The notes under the pieces were generated by a model, which was given only the letters and a program-made list of their open reading frames with translations, did no database searches and had not been told where the DNA came from. From Streptomyces sp. Je 1-332 (GTDB lineage Bacteria; Actinomycetota; Actinomycetes; Streptomycetales; Streptomycetaceae), in NCBI RefSeq assembly GCF_040730185.1, contig NZ_CP160402.1, positions 4,340,001 to 4,404,000 of the forward strand: DNA of 64,000 nucleotides, written 5' to 3'. The position numbers and the translations under genes are program-made. Below are positions 1 to 7,317 of the stretch, in pieces. Each line of letters begins with the position of its first letter. Position 1 is the stretch's first letter.

Positions 1-183
1 GGCGCGTCGGGTGAGGGCGGTGGGGTCGGGCATCACCGCCGCGAACCCGGCCACATCCAGGACGCCCTGGCATCTCACACAACGCCATGCGAAGTCCGCC
101 AGTGCGTGTTCGTGGCTGCACCGTGTGCACTGCAACGTCACGTTGCCCAACGGGGCATCAGAGGAGCACTGAGTCAATTTCAT
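1..183 (-). CDS. Threonine-synthase-like PLP enzyme, N-terminal fragment (partial at window edge)
   Basis: Reading leftwards from an ATG at 183 gives an open frame of 61 codons that leaves the window at base 1. Its N-terminus has two CxxC pairs (CTRC and CVRC) about 20 residues apart, followed by GVLDVAGF. This zinc-ribbon-like lead-in is familiar from threonine synthase and related fold-type II PLP enzymes of actinobacteria. The gene is divergent from the YheO-like regulator at 419; in other bacteria such regulators control amino-acid catabolic genes next to them. No PLP-binding lysine is visible because the rest lies outside the window. The family call rests on the N-terminal motif only. 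Confidence 0.5.
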   Translation of the reverse strand, partial: MKLTQCSSDAPLGNVTLQCTRCSHEHALADFAWRCVRCQGVLDVAGFAAVMPDPTALTRRA

Positions 184-418
184 CGTCTCTGTCTGCAAAG
201 GGCCGGTGGATTTACGCAGTCGTGGGCGGCTGCACCCACGACTGTGACCGTTGCGCGTCTGCGGATCGCTTCGGGTGTTGCCGTCAGCGGAACTGATCTT
301 GGTTCGGCACGCAAAGGGTGGACGCCCTCCCGGACGAAAGTCAAGACTTGTTGTCTGGATCTTCAGACACATAGTCTGACCGCTGTCCGTAAGAAGTCGA
401 GATGGAGGTGGTCGCGCA

Positions 419-1102
419 ATGGCTCACACCAAGCCCGCGCCCGGCGAGGAAGGCTTCGCCGACCGGATGCTCGAGGCGATGAAGCCGGTCATCGACGGCC
501 TCGTCGCCACCTTCGGGTCGAACTGCGAGATCGTGCTGCACGATTACCGACGCCCGGAAGCCAGCGTCGTCGCCATCGCCGGTTCCGTCACCTCCCGCCA
601 CGTCGGGGGCGCGATGAGCGAGATCGGACTTGACCTGCTCGCGCAGGGAGACGACGCCGAGTACAAGCTCAACTACGTCACCCGCACCTCCGACGGACGC
701 ACCATCAAGTCCTCCACCATGCTGCTGCGAGACGGCGCCCGCGTCGTCGGCGCCTTGTGCGTGAACCTCGACATCACCGAACTGCGGATGGCAGTCGCGG
801 CCATGACCGACCTGATCGGGCAGAACGACCCCGCACCGCCGACCACCCTCTTCTCCAACGACATCAGCGACGTGATCACGACTGTGCTTGCCCAGGAAGA
901 AGAGCGGCAGGGACGCCCCCTCGCCTACAACACTCGCCAGAGCCGTCAACAAGTCGTCCGGGCACTGGACAAGCGTGGAGTCTTCCGCTTTCCACAGGCC
1001 GCGAACCTGATCGCCGAACGCCTCGGCGTCTCGCGCGCAACTGTGTACGCGGACCGCACCGCCGTGAAACAGGAAACTGCCCCGCCTCAGGTAGAGGGCT
1101 GA
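419..1102 (+). CDS. YheO-like PAS/helix-turn-helix transcriptional regulator
   Basis: A 227-residue protein. The N-terminal two thirds fits the YheO-type PAS domain (NCEIVLHDY, then SEIGLDLL and GRTIKSSTML, ending GALCVNLDIT). The C-terminal 60 residues are a helix-turn-helix with the family-typical stretch VFRFPQAANLIAERLGVSRA followed by TVYADR. Known family members such as DauR respond to amino-acid metabolites and act as repressors. It is divergent from the PLP enzyme fragment on the left and lies 168 bp upstream of the small peptide gene at 1271, so it could control either side. The fold assignment is confident; ligand and targets are unknown. Confidence 0.85.
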   Translation: MAHTKPAPGEEGFADRMLEAMKPVIDGLVATFGSNCEIVLHDYRRPEASVVAIAGSVTSRHVGGAMSEIGLDLLAQGDDAEYKLNYVTRTSDGRTIKSSTMLLRDGARVVGALCVNLDITELRMAVAAMTDLIGQNDPAPPTTLFSNDISDVITTVLAQEEERQGRPLAYNTRQSRQQVVRALDKRGVFRFPQAANLIAERLGVSRATVYADRTAVKQETAPPQVEG

Positions 1103-1270
1103 ACACCGCCACCAAACCAGGGATGCCGAGGCGACACCTCAACCTTGGACGCCCTCTTCAGATGTGCCGCGCAGCCTTGCATTTGTCTGCCCGGCCAACA
1201 GCCTCCGCGCGGACTCCCTGACGCAGCGGACAGCTCCATTCACCCCAGGGAAGAAAACAGAGGACCAAAC

Positions 1271-1390
1271 ATGCCGAACATGAAGCCTGAGACCGACGAC
1301 CTGCTGCTGTCTGTGGAACCGGTCGCCGCACCGCAGGACCGCGCCGAAGCCGAAGCCCACGACATCGCGTGGCTCCTCGACCTCGCCTGA
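1271..1390 (+). CDS. 39-residue peptide, candidate RiPP precursor
   Basis: A short frame starting at ATG 1271 behind a purine-rich stretch (AGAGGA, 7 nt upstream) and ending 19 bp before the JmjC/cupin gene. The peptide begins MPNMKPETDDLLLSVEPV, has an acidic, Ala/Pro-rich middle and ends HDIAWLLDLA. An acidic leader followed by a short hydrophobic core is typical of ribosomally made, modified peptides. It contains no Cys and one Ser, so it is not an obvious lanthipeptide or thiopeptide substrate; Asp, His, Trp or Leu would be plausible hydroxylation targets for the enzyme encoded next. I do not recognise the peptide family; the precursor role is inferred from size, composition and position. 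Confidence 0.5.
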   Translation: MPNMKPETDDLLLSVEPVAAPQDRAEAEAHDIAWLLDLA

Positions 1391-1409
1391 CGAGGACGCA
1401 CGCCCCACG

Positions 1410-2612
1410 ATGACTGCCTTCGCAGATCTCATCGCCCCACACGGCGCGGACAACTTCCTTCGCACCGTGTGGGGTCGTGAGATGAAACTGTTCCGCGGCG
1501 CCACCAGCCGCTTCGCCCACCTGCTCCCTTGGCCGACACTCAACGGCATCCTGCACCGGCACCGACTTGAGGCCCCCCGCCTTCGCATAGCGCAGGCCGG
1601 ACAGCTGGTCCCACCAGACAGCTACGGAACGCCCCCAGGCTCGGGCGATCCGTACTTCCGGATCGACCCGCACAAGTTGAACCAACGCCTCGCAGACGGC
1701 GCCACCCTGGTCCTGGACGGCATCGACGAACTGCACGCACCCATCGAGCAGTTGGCCGCCGACATCGAGCACGTCGTACGAGAACGCGTCCAGGTCAACT
1801 GCTACGCCAGTTTCGGCCCGCAACCAGCCTTCGACACCCACTGGGACGACCACGAGGTACTCGTCCTCCAGGTCCACGGGCGAAAGCGCTGGCGGGTATT
1901 CGCTCCGACCCGGCCGCACCCGACCCGGCGTGACACACAGCCTCCCCAGCAGCCCGTCGACGAACCCGTTGCCGACCTCATCCTCACCCCCGGCGATGTC
2001 CTGCACGTTCCACGGGGGTGGTGGCACGACGCCACGGCAGTCGATGAACCCAGTCTCCATCTGACCTTTGGCGTCACACCGCCGACCGGTGTAGACCTGC
2101 TGACCTGGGCTGCCGACCAACTGCGCCATCACGAACTCGCGCGCCAGAACCTCCCCGTACACAACGACGTCGAGGCTCAGAGCCAGTACGTCAAAGAACT
2201 CACCGCTCTGCTCACCGAGCAACTCGATGCCGGAACGATCCTTCCTCGATATCGCGCAGCTCGTGACGCACAGGCCCCCTCGCGGGCACACCCCTCTCTT
2301 CCCTGGTCCGCGACCAGCGGGGTACCGGATGACATCGAACTGACCATCCAATGGCGAGCACCGCGCGCCCGCCTGCAGGTACACGCCCAAGCCGTCCGGC
2401 TCACCGCCAACGGCCAGCTCTACACCTTCGCGTCCCGAGCCACGCCCGTCCTGCAAGCGCTCCTCGACGGTAGGGCTCGCACAGTGAGCGAACTCGTGTC
2501 CGTCCCCGACAACACGCTGGACCGGACCATGACCCGCGCACTGTGCTCCAGCCTCATTAACCAGGGCCTCGCCAGCGCAGAACCCGAAGGGCTGCACCTT
2601 GGCGACGGATAA
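1410..2612 (+). CDS. JmjC/cupin-type Fe(II)/2-oxoglutarate oxygenase
   Basis: A 400-residue protein resembling the Cupin_4/ribosomal-oxygenase group (YcfD, MINA53 relatives), which hydroxylate amino-acid side chains in proteins or peptides. The metal triad is visible as His144-x-Asp146 in THWDDHEV and His206 in VPRGWWHDA, on a double-stranded beta-helix core (LVLQVHGRKRWRVF, LILTPGDVLHVPRG). The C-terminal 180 residues form a helical/winged region, as in YcfD-type enzymes. It follows the 39-codon peptide gene by 19 bp and precedes a serine hydrolase by 51 bp, so all three are probably co-transcribed. Oxygenase class is confident; that the small peptide is the substrate is inference. Confidence 0.8.
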   Translation: MTAFADLIAPHGADNFLRTVWGREMKLFRGATSRFAHLLPWPTLNGILHRHRLEAPRLRIAQAGQLVPPDSYGTPPGSGDPYFRIDPHKLNQRLADGATLVLDGIDELHAPIEQLAADIEHVVRERVQVNCYASFGPQPAFDTHWDDHEVLVLQVHGRKRWRVFAPTRPHPTRRDTQPPQQPVDEPVADLILTPGDVLHVPRGWWHDATAVDEPSLHLTFGVTPPTGVDLLTWAADQLRHHELARQNLPVHNDVEAQSQYVKELTALLTEQLDAGTILPRYRAARDAQAPSRAHPSLPWSATSGVPDDIELTIQWRAPRARLQVHAQAVRLTANGQLYTFASRATPVLQALLDGRARTVSELVSVPDNTLDRTMTRALCSSLINQGLASAEPEGLHLGDG

Positions 2613-2663
2613 CAAAGGCCGGCTCCCCCGTGACACCCCAGCGCCACGAGAGATTCATCCGCG

Positions 2664-3284
2664 ATGACTGAACCGCCCAGCTCACACAGCTACCTTCTCT
2701 TGCACGGGTGGCAGAACCACCGCCCGACCGACCATTGGCAGAATTGGCTGGCCACCGAGCTTTCCAACGTCGGAGCAGAGGTCGCATACCCGCAACTGCC
2801 CGACCCCGACGAGCCCGACCTTGAACACTGGCTGTCCGAACTTCAAAGACAGCTCCAGAGCCTGACCGGACAAACCCGAACCGTCATCTGTCACAGCCTG
2901 GCCTGTGCTCTCTGGCTCCACGCGGTAGCTCGCGAAGTTGTTCCCGTTGGGATTCACCGAGTGCTCATGGTCGCCCCGCCATCATCAAGCTTCCTGCAAC
3001 AGCATGCAGGCGTAATGGAGTTCGCCTCGCCGCCGACGACGTCCGCCCAGTTGGCTGCTGCCGCGCAGCACACGCTGATTGTCGCCAGCGACAACGACCC
3101 ATGCAATCGGGAAGGCGCGACAGCGACATTCGGGAAGCCCCTGAACTGCGGTGTCTCACTGCTGCCCGAGGCAGGCCACCTATCGATCCCGGACGGCTAC
3201 GGACCATGGCCGTCCGTACTTGATTGGTGTCTCGGTACCGCTGCCGAACCGAGTGCAAACCGACGGACCTTCGGTGAAACCTGA
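2664..3284 (+). CDS. RBBP9/YdeN-family serine alpha/beta hydrolase
   Basis: 206 residues with the compact RBBP9/YdeN hydrolase layout: an early HGW motif (LLLHGWQNH), the nucleophile elbow in VICHSLACALWLHA, an acid residue in ASDNDPC and a C-terminal His in LPEAGHLSIPDGYG. Family members are small cytosolic serine hydrolases, some acting on peptides or esters. As third gene after a candidate precursor peptide and an oxygenase, it could trim or release a modified peptide; that is inference. The next 100 bp lead into an IS remnant, so the cluster may have been truncated here. Confidence 0.8.
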   Translation: MTEPPSSHSYLLLHGWQNHRPTDHWQNWLATELSNVGAEVAYPQLPDPDEPDLEHWLSELQRQLQSLTGQTRTVICHSLACALWLHAVAREVVPVGIHRVLMVAPPSSSFLQQHAGVMEFASPPTTSAQLAAAAQHTLIVASDNDPCNREGATATFGKPLNCGVSLLPEAGHLSIPDGYGPWPSVLDWCLGTAAEPSANRRTFGET

Positions 3285-3391
3285 GGATGAAGTTGGGCGT
3301 TCGCGATGCGTGAGGGAGTGTCATGAAGATCGCGTAAGTCCCGTGTGACCGGTCTGGCATGAGATGGGACCTCTGCCGGGAAGGAGTACCG

Positions 3392-3451
3392 ATGAGCATT
3401 AAGGACGAGCGGCTGGGAGTGTTCAGTGATCATCGGATCCTCAATCATTGA
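3392..3451 (+). CDS. Possible 19-codon peptide or 5' stub of a gene cut by an insertion
   Basis: ATG 3392 has a strong ribosome binding site (AAGGAG, 7 nt upstream) but the frame closes after 19 codons (MSIKDERLGVFSDHRILNH). The stop falls inside the right arm of a hairpin and immediately before an IS630-type transposase remnant. The good start with an immediate stop suggests either a very short peptide or the beginning of a gene disrupted at this point. Nothing identifies its function. Confidence 0.2.
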   Translation: MSIKDERLGVFSDHRILNH

Positions 3452-3461
3452 ACACTCCCAG
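3413..3461. repeat. Inverted repeat next to IS630 remnant
   Basis: CTGGGAGTGTTCA at 3413-3425 is repeated in inverse at 3449-3461 (TGAACACTCCCAG), with pairing that extends inwards through TGAT/ATCA apart from one mismatch. It could be a leftover insertion-sequence end or a terminator; there is no U-tract after the second arm. Confidence 0.5.
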
Positions 3462-3730
3462 ATCTGGCCGCAGATCCGCACGAAGGCGCGGGCCGAGGGT
3501 GGGGCGATCCTCTTCGCCGACAAGGGTCACCGGCCGCACCTGGGGCGAGAAGGGCAAGGCTCCCGTGGTGCGGCGGAGCGGCGCCCGGGTCTCGGTGAAC
3601 GCGATATCGGCGATCAGCACCAAGGGCCGGATGCACTTCATGGTCTCCACCGAGAGCTTCACCGTCGAGGTGATGTGCCGCTTCTTCCGCAGGCGCCAAC
3701 GGCAACCCCACTTCGTCCGCGCCTACTTCG
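3462..3730 (+). pseudogene. IS630-family transposase fragment
   Basis: Two reading frames must be joined to recover the protein: one gives IRTKARAEGGAILFAD, the next gives VTGRTWGEKGKAPVVRR, VSVNAISAISTKGRMHFMV and FTVEVMCRFF. These are characteristic of the DDE domain of IS630-family transposases. The segment between ILFAD and VTGRTW, which normally holds the acidic DE residues and further sequence, is missing, and no C-terminal domain follows. It is a dead remnant with a frameshift and deletion. It marks mobile-element activity left of the element junction at 5 kb. Confidence 0.75.
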
Positions 3731-3842
3731 GCGGACCCCACGTCCCCGTGAGTCTTCCCGCCGGTGTGCAGCGCGCATCCGTACTCCATCAAGACTGCCG
3801 CAGGTCTGCCGTGGCGGTGCTCAACAACCGCCAGAACACTGA

Positions 3843-4109
3843 ATGTTGACGAACCGGACGCTGGAGGTCGAGGCAGAGGCACCCCATTCCCGAGTCGGCA
3901 CGGTGGTGGTCGACACCGTCGGGGACCCAGTCGCCGAGTGCCGAGGAGCCACCGGTGGCCTGTGGGCTCTGCGTCCGTTGGGCGGGGGCCGGGAGTGGGA
4001 CGTCGCCCCGGACAAGGTCCGGCCGGCGACCGACGGCGAGATCCTTGGCGAGCGCCTCGCGGTGGAGAACCGGCGGGCGGCCTGGGGACGCGAAGTGGGT
4101 GCGTCATGA
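3843..4109 (+). CDS. Hypothetical protein
   Basis: An 88-residue frame with high third-position GC, starting MLTNRTLEVEAEAP and containing ATGGLWALRPLGGGREWDV, a beta-rich pattern seen in many short Streptomyces proteins. Its stop overlaps the start of the next gene by 4 bp (ATGA at 4106-4109), implying translational coupling. No family is recognised. It belongs to a run of four short coupled genes just inside the third element end at 4.87-5.0 kb. Confidence 0.55.
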   Translation: MLTNRTLEVEAEAPHSRVGTVVVDTVGDPVAECRGATGGLWALRPLGGGREWDVAPDKVRPATDGEILGERLAVENRRAAWGREVGAS

Positions 4110-4339
4110 GGCGCGAGGCGGCACCGGCGGAGTGTCCGGCCGGCGACCGGAGCGCGGCTCTCTTCGAGGACACACCTTACGAGGTGAGCCCTGCCGGTTG
4201 GTGGAGTGAGTACGGCGGAGCCATCGATGTCCGCTCCGGCGTCGTCCACGTCCCGGCCAGTGCCGGGCACCTTCCATGCATCCGGTCCGGCTGCCGGCGT
4301 TGCCTGGAACCGGAGAGGGCGGTGGGCCATGACGGATGA
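4106..4339 (+). CDS. Hypothetical protein
   Basis: 77 codons, start overlapping the previous stop (ATGA). Residues FEDTPYEVSPAGWWSEYGG and a C-terminal pair of cysteines (CIRSGCRRCLEP) are visible; the three clustered Cys could bind metal but no family is recognised. It ends 9 bp inside the next frame, so the run of genes appears co-translated. Confidence 0.5.
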   Translation: MRREAAPAECPAGDRSAALFEDTPYEVSPAGWWSEYGGAIDVRSGVVHVPASAGHLPCIRSGCRRCLEPERAVGHDG

Positions 4340-4517
4340 ACAGCGCACGCCGCCGCCCATCGACCGCTGGGACACGCCCAGGCAGGGCGCGACCCTGCCG
4401 CCACGCCACGGCAGCCGTACCACCGATGATCTCCGGCCCGACTGCCGTGCGTTGACGGCGGGGCAGCCGGGCGGGCACCACCCCGCGGCGTCCGCCGCCG
4501 GGCCACTTCCACCGTAG
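4329..4517 (+). CDS. Hypothetical protein
   Basis: A 62-codon frame beginning MTDEQRTPPPIDRW, rich in Pro, Arg and Gly and probably disordered. It overlaps the end of the preceding gene by 11 bp and ends 10 bp before the next start, which argues for a real coupled gene. No family recognised. Confidence 0.4.
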   Translation: MTDEQRTPPPIDRWDTPRQGATLPPRHGSRTTDDLRPDCRALTAGQPGGHHPAASAAGPLPP

Positions 4518-4527
4518 GAGATACACC

Positions 4528-4766
4528 GTGAGCGTTGACGACCTGTTCACTGGCGACCTGATCACCGGGGTTCCGGCCCTGGACGCCGCCCTGATGGACA
4601 GGCGCACCAGCGCGCCGAGGAGTTCGTCACCCAGCGGCAGGGCGCGATCCGCCGGGCGCGCGAAGCGCTTCAGACGATGGCCGAGACCTGGGACACCGTC
4701 CAGGACGTCGCCGCCCGACTCGACACCCCGTACGGGAGGGACGTCCTCGACGGCCTCACCCCGTAG
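4528..4766 (+). pseudogene. Small hypothetical gene with a one-base frameshift
   Basis: A GTG at 4528 begins MSVDDLFTGDLITGVPALDA with good coding character, but near 4594-4600 the coding signal moves to another frame and continues as RAEEFVTQRQGAIRRAREAL, then QDVAARLDTPYG, to a stop at 4764-4766. Restoring one C after ATGGAC would give a continuous protein of about 79 residues with a helical C-terminal half. Either the gene is newly inactivated or there is a sequencing error. No function recognised. Confidence 0.5.
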
Positions 4767-4869
4767 CCCGCGCCCTCGCCCAGAGCCTGAGTGCCCAGAG
4801 CCTGAGCGCCCAGAAGTGATCTCCGGCCGCCCCTGACCGGGAGCCGGCGGGGAGCCTGATCTTGAAGTT

Positions 4870-4888
4870 GGCTCCCAAATGGCTCCCA
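4870..4888. repeat. Paired 8-bp direct repeat, putative integrase arm site (element B type)
   Basis: GGCTCCCA occurs at 4870-4877 and 4881-4888 with an 11-bp period. The same pair recurs at 22532-22550 and 46680-46698, always near one of the three tRNA-Pro att copies. One helical turn of spacing fits arm-type binding by a tyrosine integrase. Its presence here says that the DNA left of 5.0 kb ends like element B. Confidence 0.55.
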
Positions 4889-4908
4889 AGACGGCCCTCA
4901 AACACAAA

Positions 4909-4944
4909 TCAGGCCCGGCATCCGTTTCCGGATACCGGGCCTGA
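4909..4944 (-). terminator. tRNA-Pro-type terminator hairpin carried by left element remnant
   Basis: TCAGGCCCGG...CCGGGCCTGA stem of about 15 bp with one mismatch, directly downstream (in tRNA orientation) of the att copy at 4951-5002. The intact tRNA has a hairpin at the same distance (46720-46755). Confidence 0.65.
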
Positions 4945-4950
4945 CCTGGT

Positions 4951-5002
4951 GTTTCAGCTGTCGGGGTGGCGGGATTTGAACCCACGACCTCTTCGTCCCG
5001 AA
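4951..5002 (-). other. Attachment-site copy (tRNA-Pro 3' end), junction of left remnant and element A
   Basis: About 50 bp matching the 3' half of the tRNA-Pro gene at 46772-46845 plus about 10 bp of its downstream flank. Identity to the intact gene stops after CCCGAA at 5002, in the anticodon arm, where element A begins. The copies at 22376-22426 and 46763-46812 are nearly identical. Confidence 0.85.
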
Positions 5003-5863
5003 GCAACTTGGGTGAGGGGCTGAGCGGGGCTAACTGACGGCTGAGCTGCGGAGACGGTCCGCCGTTGTTCGCGCTTGTCCGGCGCTGTCTGTCGGCGTTG
5101 TCACTCAGTTAGACACTCAGCTGGTGCCGACCTGATCGGTTCGGCCTTCTGCCCCGTAGCTCAATGTGGACTGACAGCACGGTCACAGCGGCCGCAGCAT
5201 GGGCCTAGAGGGGCCCTGCCGGACGGGCGCGACAGTACTTCGTTGTTGTACCGCACCCCCCATCAACAGGGTGAGGGCCGCAGCCGCGTCCGCGTATGCG
5301 CTGGTTACCTCGGCAACAGGAGCCGATACGAGTACGACCACAATGACAACTGTGATGACCCATGGATACCGGCTCAGGTTTGACACCCACTGGGGTGCAA
5401 CAGCCAAACTCATTGGTGGACCTCTCCAATGGAAGGGGTTCGGTGCCCACCGCGCTGCCTTGCCTCGAAACTAGAGCGGCGCGGTGGGCTTTGGGTTCGT
5501 GGACCGTAGCAACGGACGGGCCATGAGGGGGACTTGAGCCGTATCCCACCGATTACTCTGAGCTGTCAACTAGAGTACACAGTTACCGTAAGTGACGTTT
5601 TTGACTGCGCGGATCAGCATTTTCTATGAGCCTTGCGCATTGGAAATGCGGTATCTGCATATTTCAGGGCGTCAAGGTAGCCATCGGTAACCATTGAGGT
5701 TGGCTGATTCTTTTCGCACCTGCATGCCTCTGGTGCACTGAAAGATCAGCGGATGCCCGAGGTCGAGACAAGGCTCTGTCGACCTTGCAAACTGTCGCCG
5801 CAGGGATGTCCCCGGCGCGAGGTTGGGGCCATCGTCTTCGAGGCTCCCCCATCGAGTGGTCTG
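5003..5863. other. Left end of element A, no convincing gene
   Basis: Frames here are short, mutually contradictory and lack credible starts. The stretch holds the element A arm-site repeat at 5100-5116, a locally AT-richer patch around 5550-5650 that could contain promoters, and one copy of a cargo-flanking repeat at 5822-5864. Confidence 0.5.
5100..5116. repeat. 17-bp direct repeat, putative arm site of element A integrase (left copy)
   Basis: GTCACTCAGTTAGACAC, matched at 16 of 17 positions by 22305-22321 beside the element A integrase. The repeats lie about 100 bp and 70 bp inside the two ends of element A, as expected for arm-type integrase sites. They do not occur at element B ends. 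Confidence 0.6.
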
Positions 5864-5864
5864 C
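5822..5864 (+). repeat. 43-bp repeat flanking cargo, left copy
   Basis: GTTGGGGCCAT, then TCTTCGAGGCTC, CCCC and AGTGG appear in the same order and orientation at 14321-14361, about 85% identical by eye. The two copies bracket the GntR/methyltransferase/kinase cargo of element A. This copy touches the 3' end of the GntR gene. Confidence 0.55.
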
Positions 5865-6619
5865 TAGCGGCGGATCGGAACCTCGTAGACGATCTCGCAG
5901 AGAGCCGCGGGCACCACAATGTCCGCCGTCTCCACGGACTGGCCCGCGTCGCTGTAGTACGTCCGACGAATGTGAGTGACCAGCGCCGCCTTCTGGATGC
6001 CCAGGAGTGACGCTTCCTCAGTGGTCGCCTGCCGCGGCTCCGGTTGCTCCACGGCGTGGGTGACGGTGATCCCGATCTCGGCCATGCGGTTCACAACTCC
6101 CGCCCCGGCGTGCGGGCCTCCCTCGGGAAGGACGACGACAGTGCCAGCGGTGAGTTCGTACGGCTCCCAACTCGTCGACAGCTGAACCGGCTTGCCATCG
6201 GCAAGGAACTCGTAGGCGGTACGGACGCACAGATCACCCTCGGCGATTCCGAGACGCGTAGCGACCTCGGCCGGCGCCGGAACTTTGGCATCGGTCCGAC
6301 TCTCCCAGTCTCCCTGCCTGCCCAGAGCCTTCATATCCGCGCGGAACGGGGAGCTCTGAGGCTGCTCGCGTGCCGCTGACCGGACAACCCGCACACGCTT
6401 CCGAGGCTCGGCGACGTAGGTGCCCGAACCGGCACGCCCCTCCAAGACTCCCTGAGAGATCAGCAGCTCCTGGGCCCGACGCACCACGTTCTCGCCCACG
6501 CCGCATTCCTGGGCGATCTGGGCGCGGGACGGGAGCCGGTCTCCTGGCGTCCACTCGTGCTCCACAATCCGCCGCCGGAGCTCGTCGGCGATACGGAGAT
6601 AAGGCGGCTGCTCAGGCAT
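5864..6619 (-). CDS. GntR-family regulator with UTRA domain
   Basis: 251 residues. The N-terminal winged helix is standard GntR (YLRIADELRRRIVEHEWTPG, DRLPSRAQIAQECGVGENVV, GSGTYVAEP), and the C-terminal 150 residues match the UTRA ligand-binding fold of the HutC subgroup (VRTAYEFLADGKPVQLSTSW, ALVTHIRRTYYSDAG). It is divergent from a small gene at 6698, and two palindromes (6630-6641, 6649-6660) sit directly upstream of its start, so autoregulation is likely. UTRA ligands are usually small metabolites; this one is unknown. Confidence 0.85.
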   Translation of the reverse strand: MPEQPPYLRIADELRRRIVEHEWTPGDRLPSRAQIAQECGVGENVVRRAQELLISQGVLEGRAGSGTYVAEPRKRVRVVRSAAREQPQSSPFRADMKALGRQGDWESRTDAKVPAPAEVATRLGIAEGDLCVRTAYEFLADGKPVQLSTSWEPYELTAGTVVVLPEGGPHAGAGVVNRMAEIGITVTHAVEQPEPRQATTEEASLLGIQKAALVTHIRRTYYSDAGQSVETADIVVPAALCEIVYEVPIRR

Positions 6620-6629
6620 ATGGAAAATC

Positions 6630-6660
6630 TAGTCCACTAGCTCTAATCTAGTTAACTAGC
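6630..6660. promoter_or_regulatory. Paired CTAG-TNNA-CTAG palindromes, probable GntR operator
   Basis: CTAGTCCACTAG (6630-6641) and CTAGTTAACTAG (6649-6660) share the form CTAGTNNACTAG and are spaced 19 bp centre to centre. They fill the gap between the divergent GntR gene and the gene at 6698, and are AT-rich in otherwise GC-rich DNA. GntR/HutC regulators bind this kind of dyad. Confidence 0.65.
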
Positions 6661-6697
6661 TTAACTCAAAGTGATCACCGGTGACGGAGGCTGCCCT

Positions 6698-6976
6698 GTG
6701 CCTGCTGCAGAAGTGAGCGCGGAGGCCATCGCAGCTCGGTTATCGGCCCTCGGGCTCGCCACACGCGTGGAGGAGCACGACCGAGACACGTCGATCGAAG
6801 CGGAGGTACCGGAATCGCTCTCCGCCGAGTCATGGCGGGCGGCCCTGGAAGTGGTGGCGATGGCCGACCGATTCGGACTACTCGCCACCAGCTTGAACAG
6901 TCGCACCCTCTGGGCGGTCGTACGCAAGCCAGTCCCTGAGACGGTCGCTGGCGACGGACCGGCCAATCAGCAATAG
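6698..6976 (+). CDS. Hypothetical protein
   Basis: 92 residues from GTG 6698, chosen because GGAGG lies 7 nt upstream; an in-frame GTG at 6671 is also possible. The sequence alternates helices (AEAIAARLSALGLATRV) and strands and ends with a QQ tail. It opens a run of four short genes leading to the second GntR gene and is probably controlled from the palindromic operator upstream. No family recognised. Confidence 0.55.
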   Translation: MPAAEVSAEAIAARLSALGLATRVEEHDRDTSIEAEVPESLSAESWRAALEVVAMADRFGLLATSLNSRTLWAVVRKPVPETVAGDGPANQQ

Positions 6977-6988
6977 GAGCTGAGCAGA

Positions 6989-7114
6989 GTGTCCATCCCT
7001 ATCAAACGTGCCTTCTTACTGATCTGCGAGGAGCGGCGCGCATCGCAGCACCCGGCCATCGCACCTTGCCCCGGACCCAAGGCCACCTGGTGCACTCAGG
7101 CGGGTACCTCCTGA
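6989..7114 (+). CDS. 41-residue hypothetical peptide
   Basis: GTG 6989 with AGGAGC upstream, 41 codons starting MSIPIKRAFLLICEERRA, with Cys at three places. The stop TGA shares its A with the ATG of the next gene (7112-7116). No family recognised; the coupling and codon use make it a reasonable small gene. Confidence 0.4.
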   Translation: MSIPIKRAFLLICEERRASQHPAIAPCPGPKATWCTQAGTS

Positions 7115-7317
7115 TGACACACAGCCAGCAGCCCCACATCACGCACACACGGGCAGCCCCCTACCGATCAAGCGCGTGCCGGATCGGTACGCACCACGCC
7201 TGCGCGGAGTCCTCCCCCGCCGCAGCACCGGTTGACGTCCCCGTCGTCTACGAGGCCTGCGATTGCCCCTGCCACCCGACGGCCGACCAGCCAACGCCCG
7301 TGGAGGTAGAGCGGTGA
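7114..7317 (+). CDS. Hypothetical Cys-containing small protein
   Basis: 67 codons, overlapping the previous stop by 1 bp and the next start by 4 bp (GTGA). Five cysteines, including a C-terminal CDCPCH cluster, suggest metal binding. Short Cys-rich proteins like this are frequent upstream of GntR genes in Streptomyces integrative elements. Function unknown. Confidence 0.5.
   Translation: MTHSQQPHITHTRAAPYRSSACRIGTHHACAESSPAAAPVDVPVVYEACDCPCHPTADQPTPVEVER

Noticed and set aside
1158..2636. 492-codon minus-strand frame covering the JmjC gene
   Set aside because: Opposite strand has the oxygenase motifs and proper starts; this frame has odd composition and no domain.
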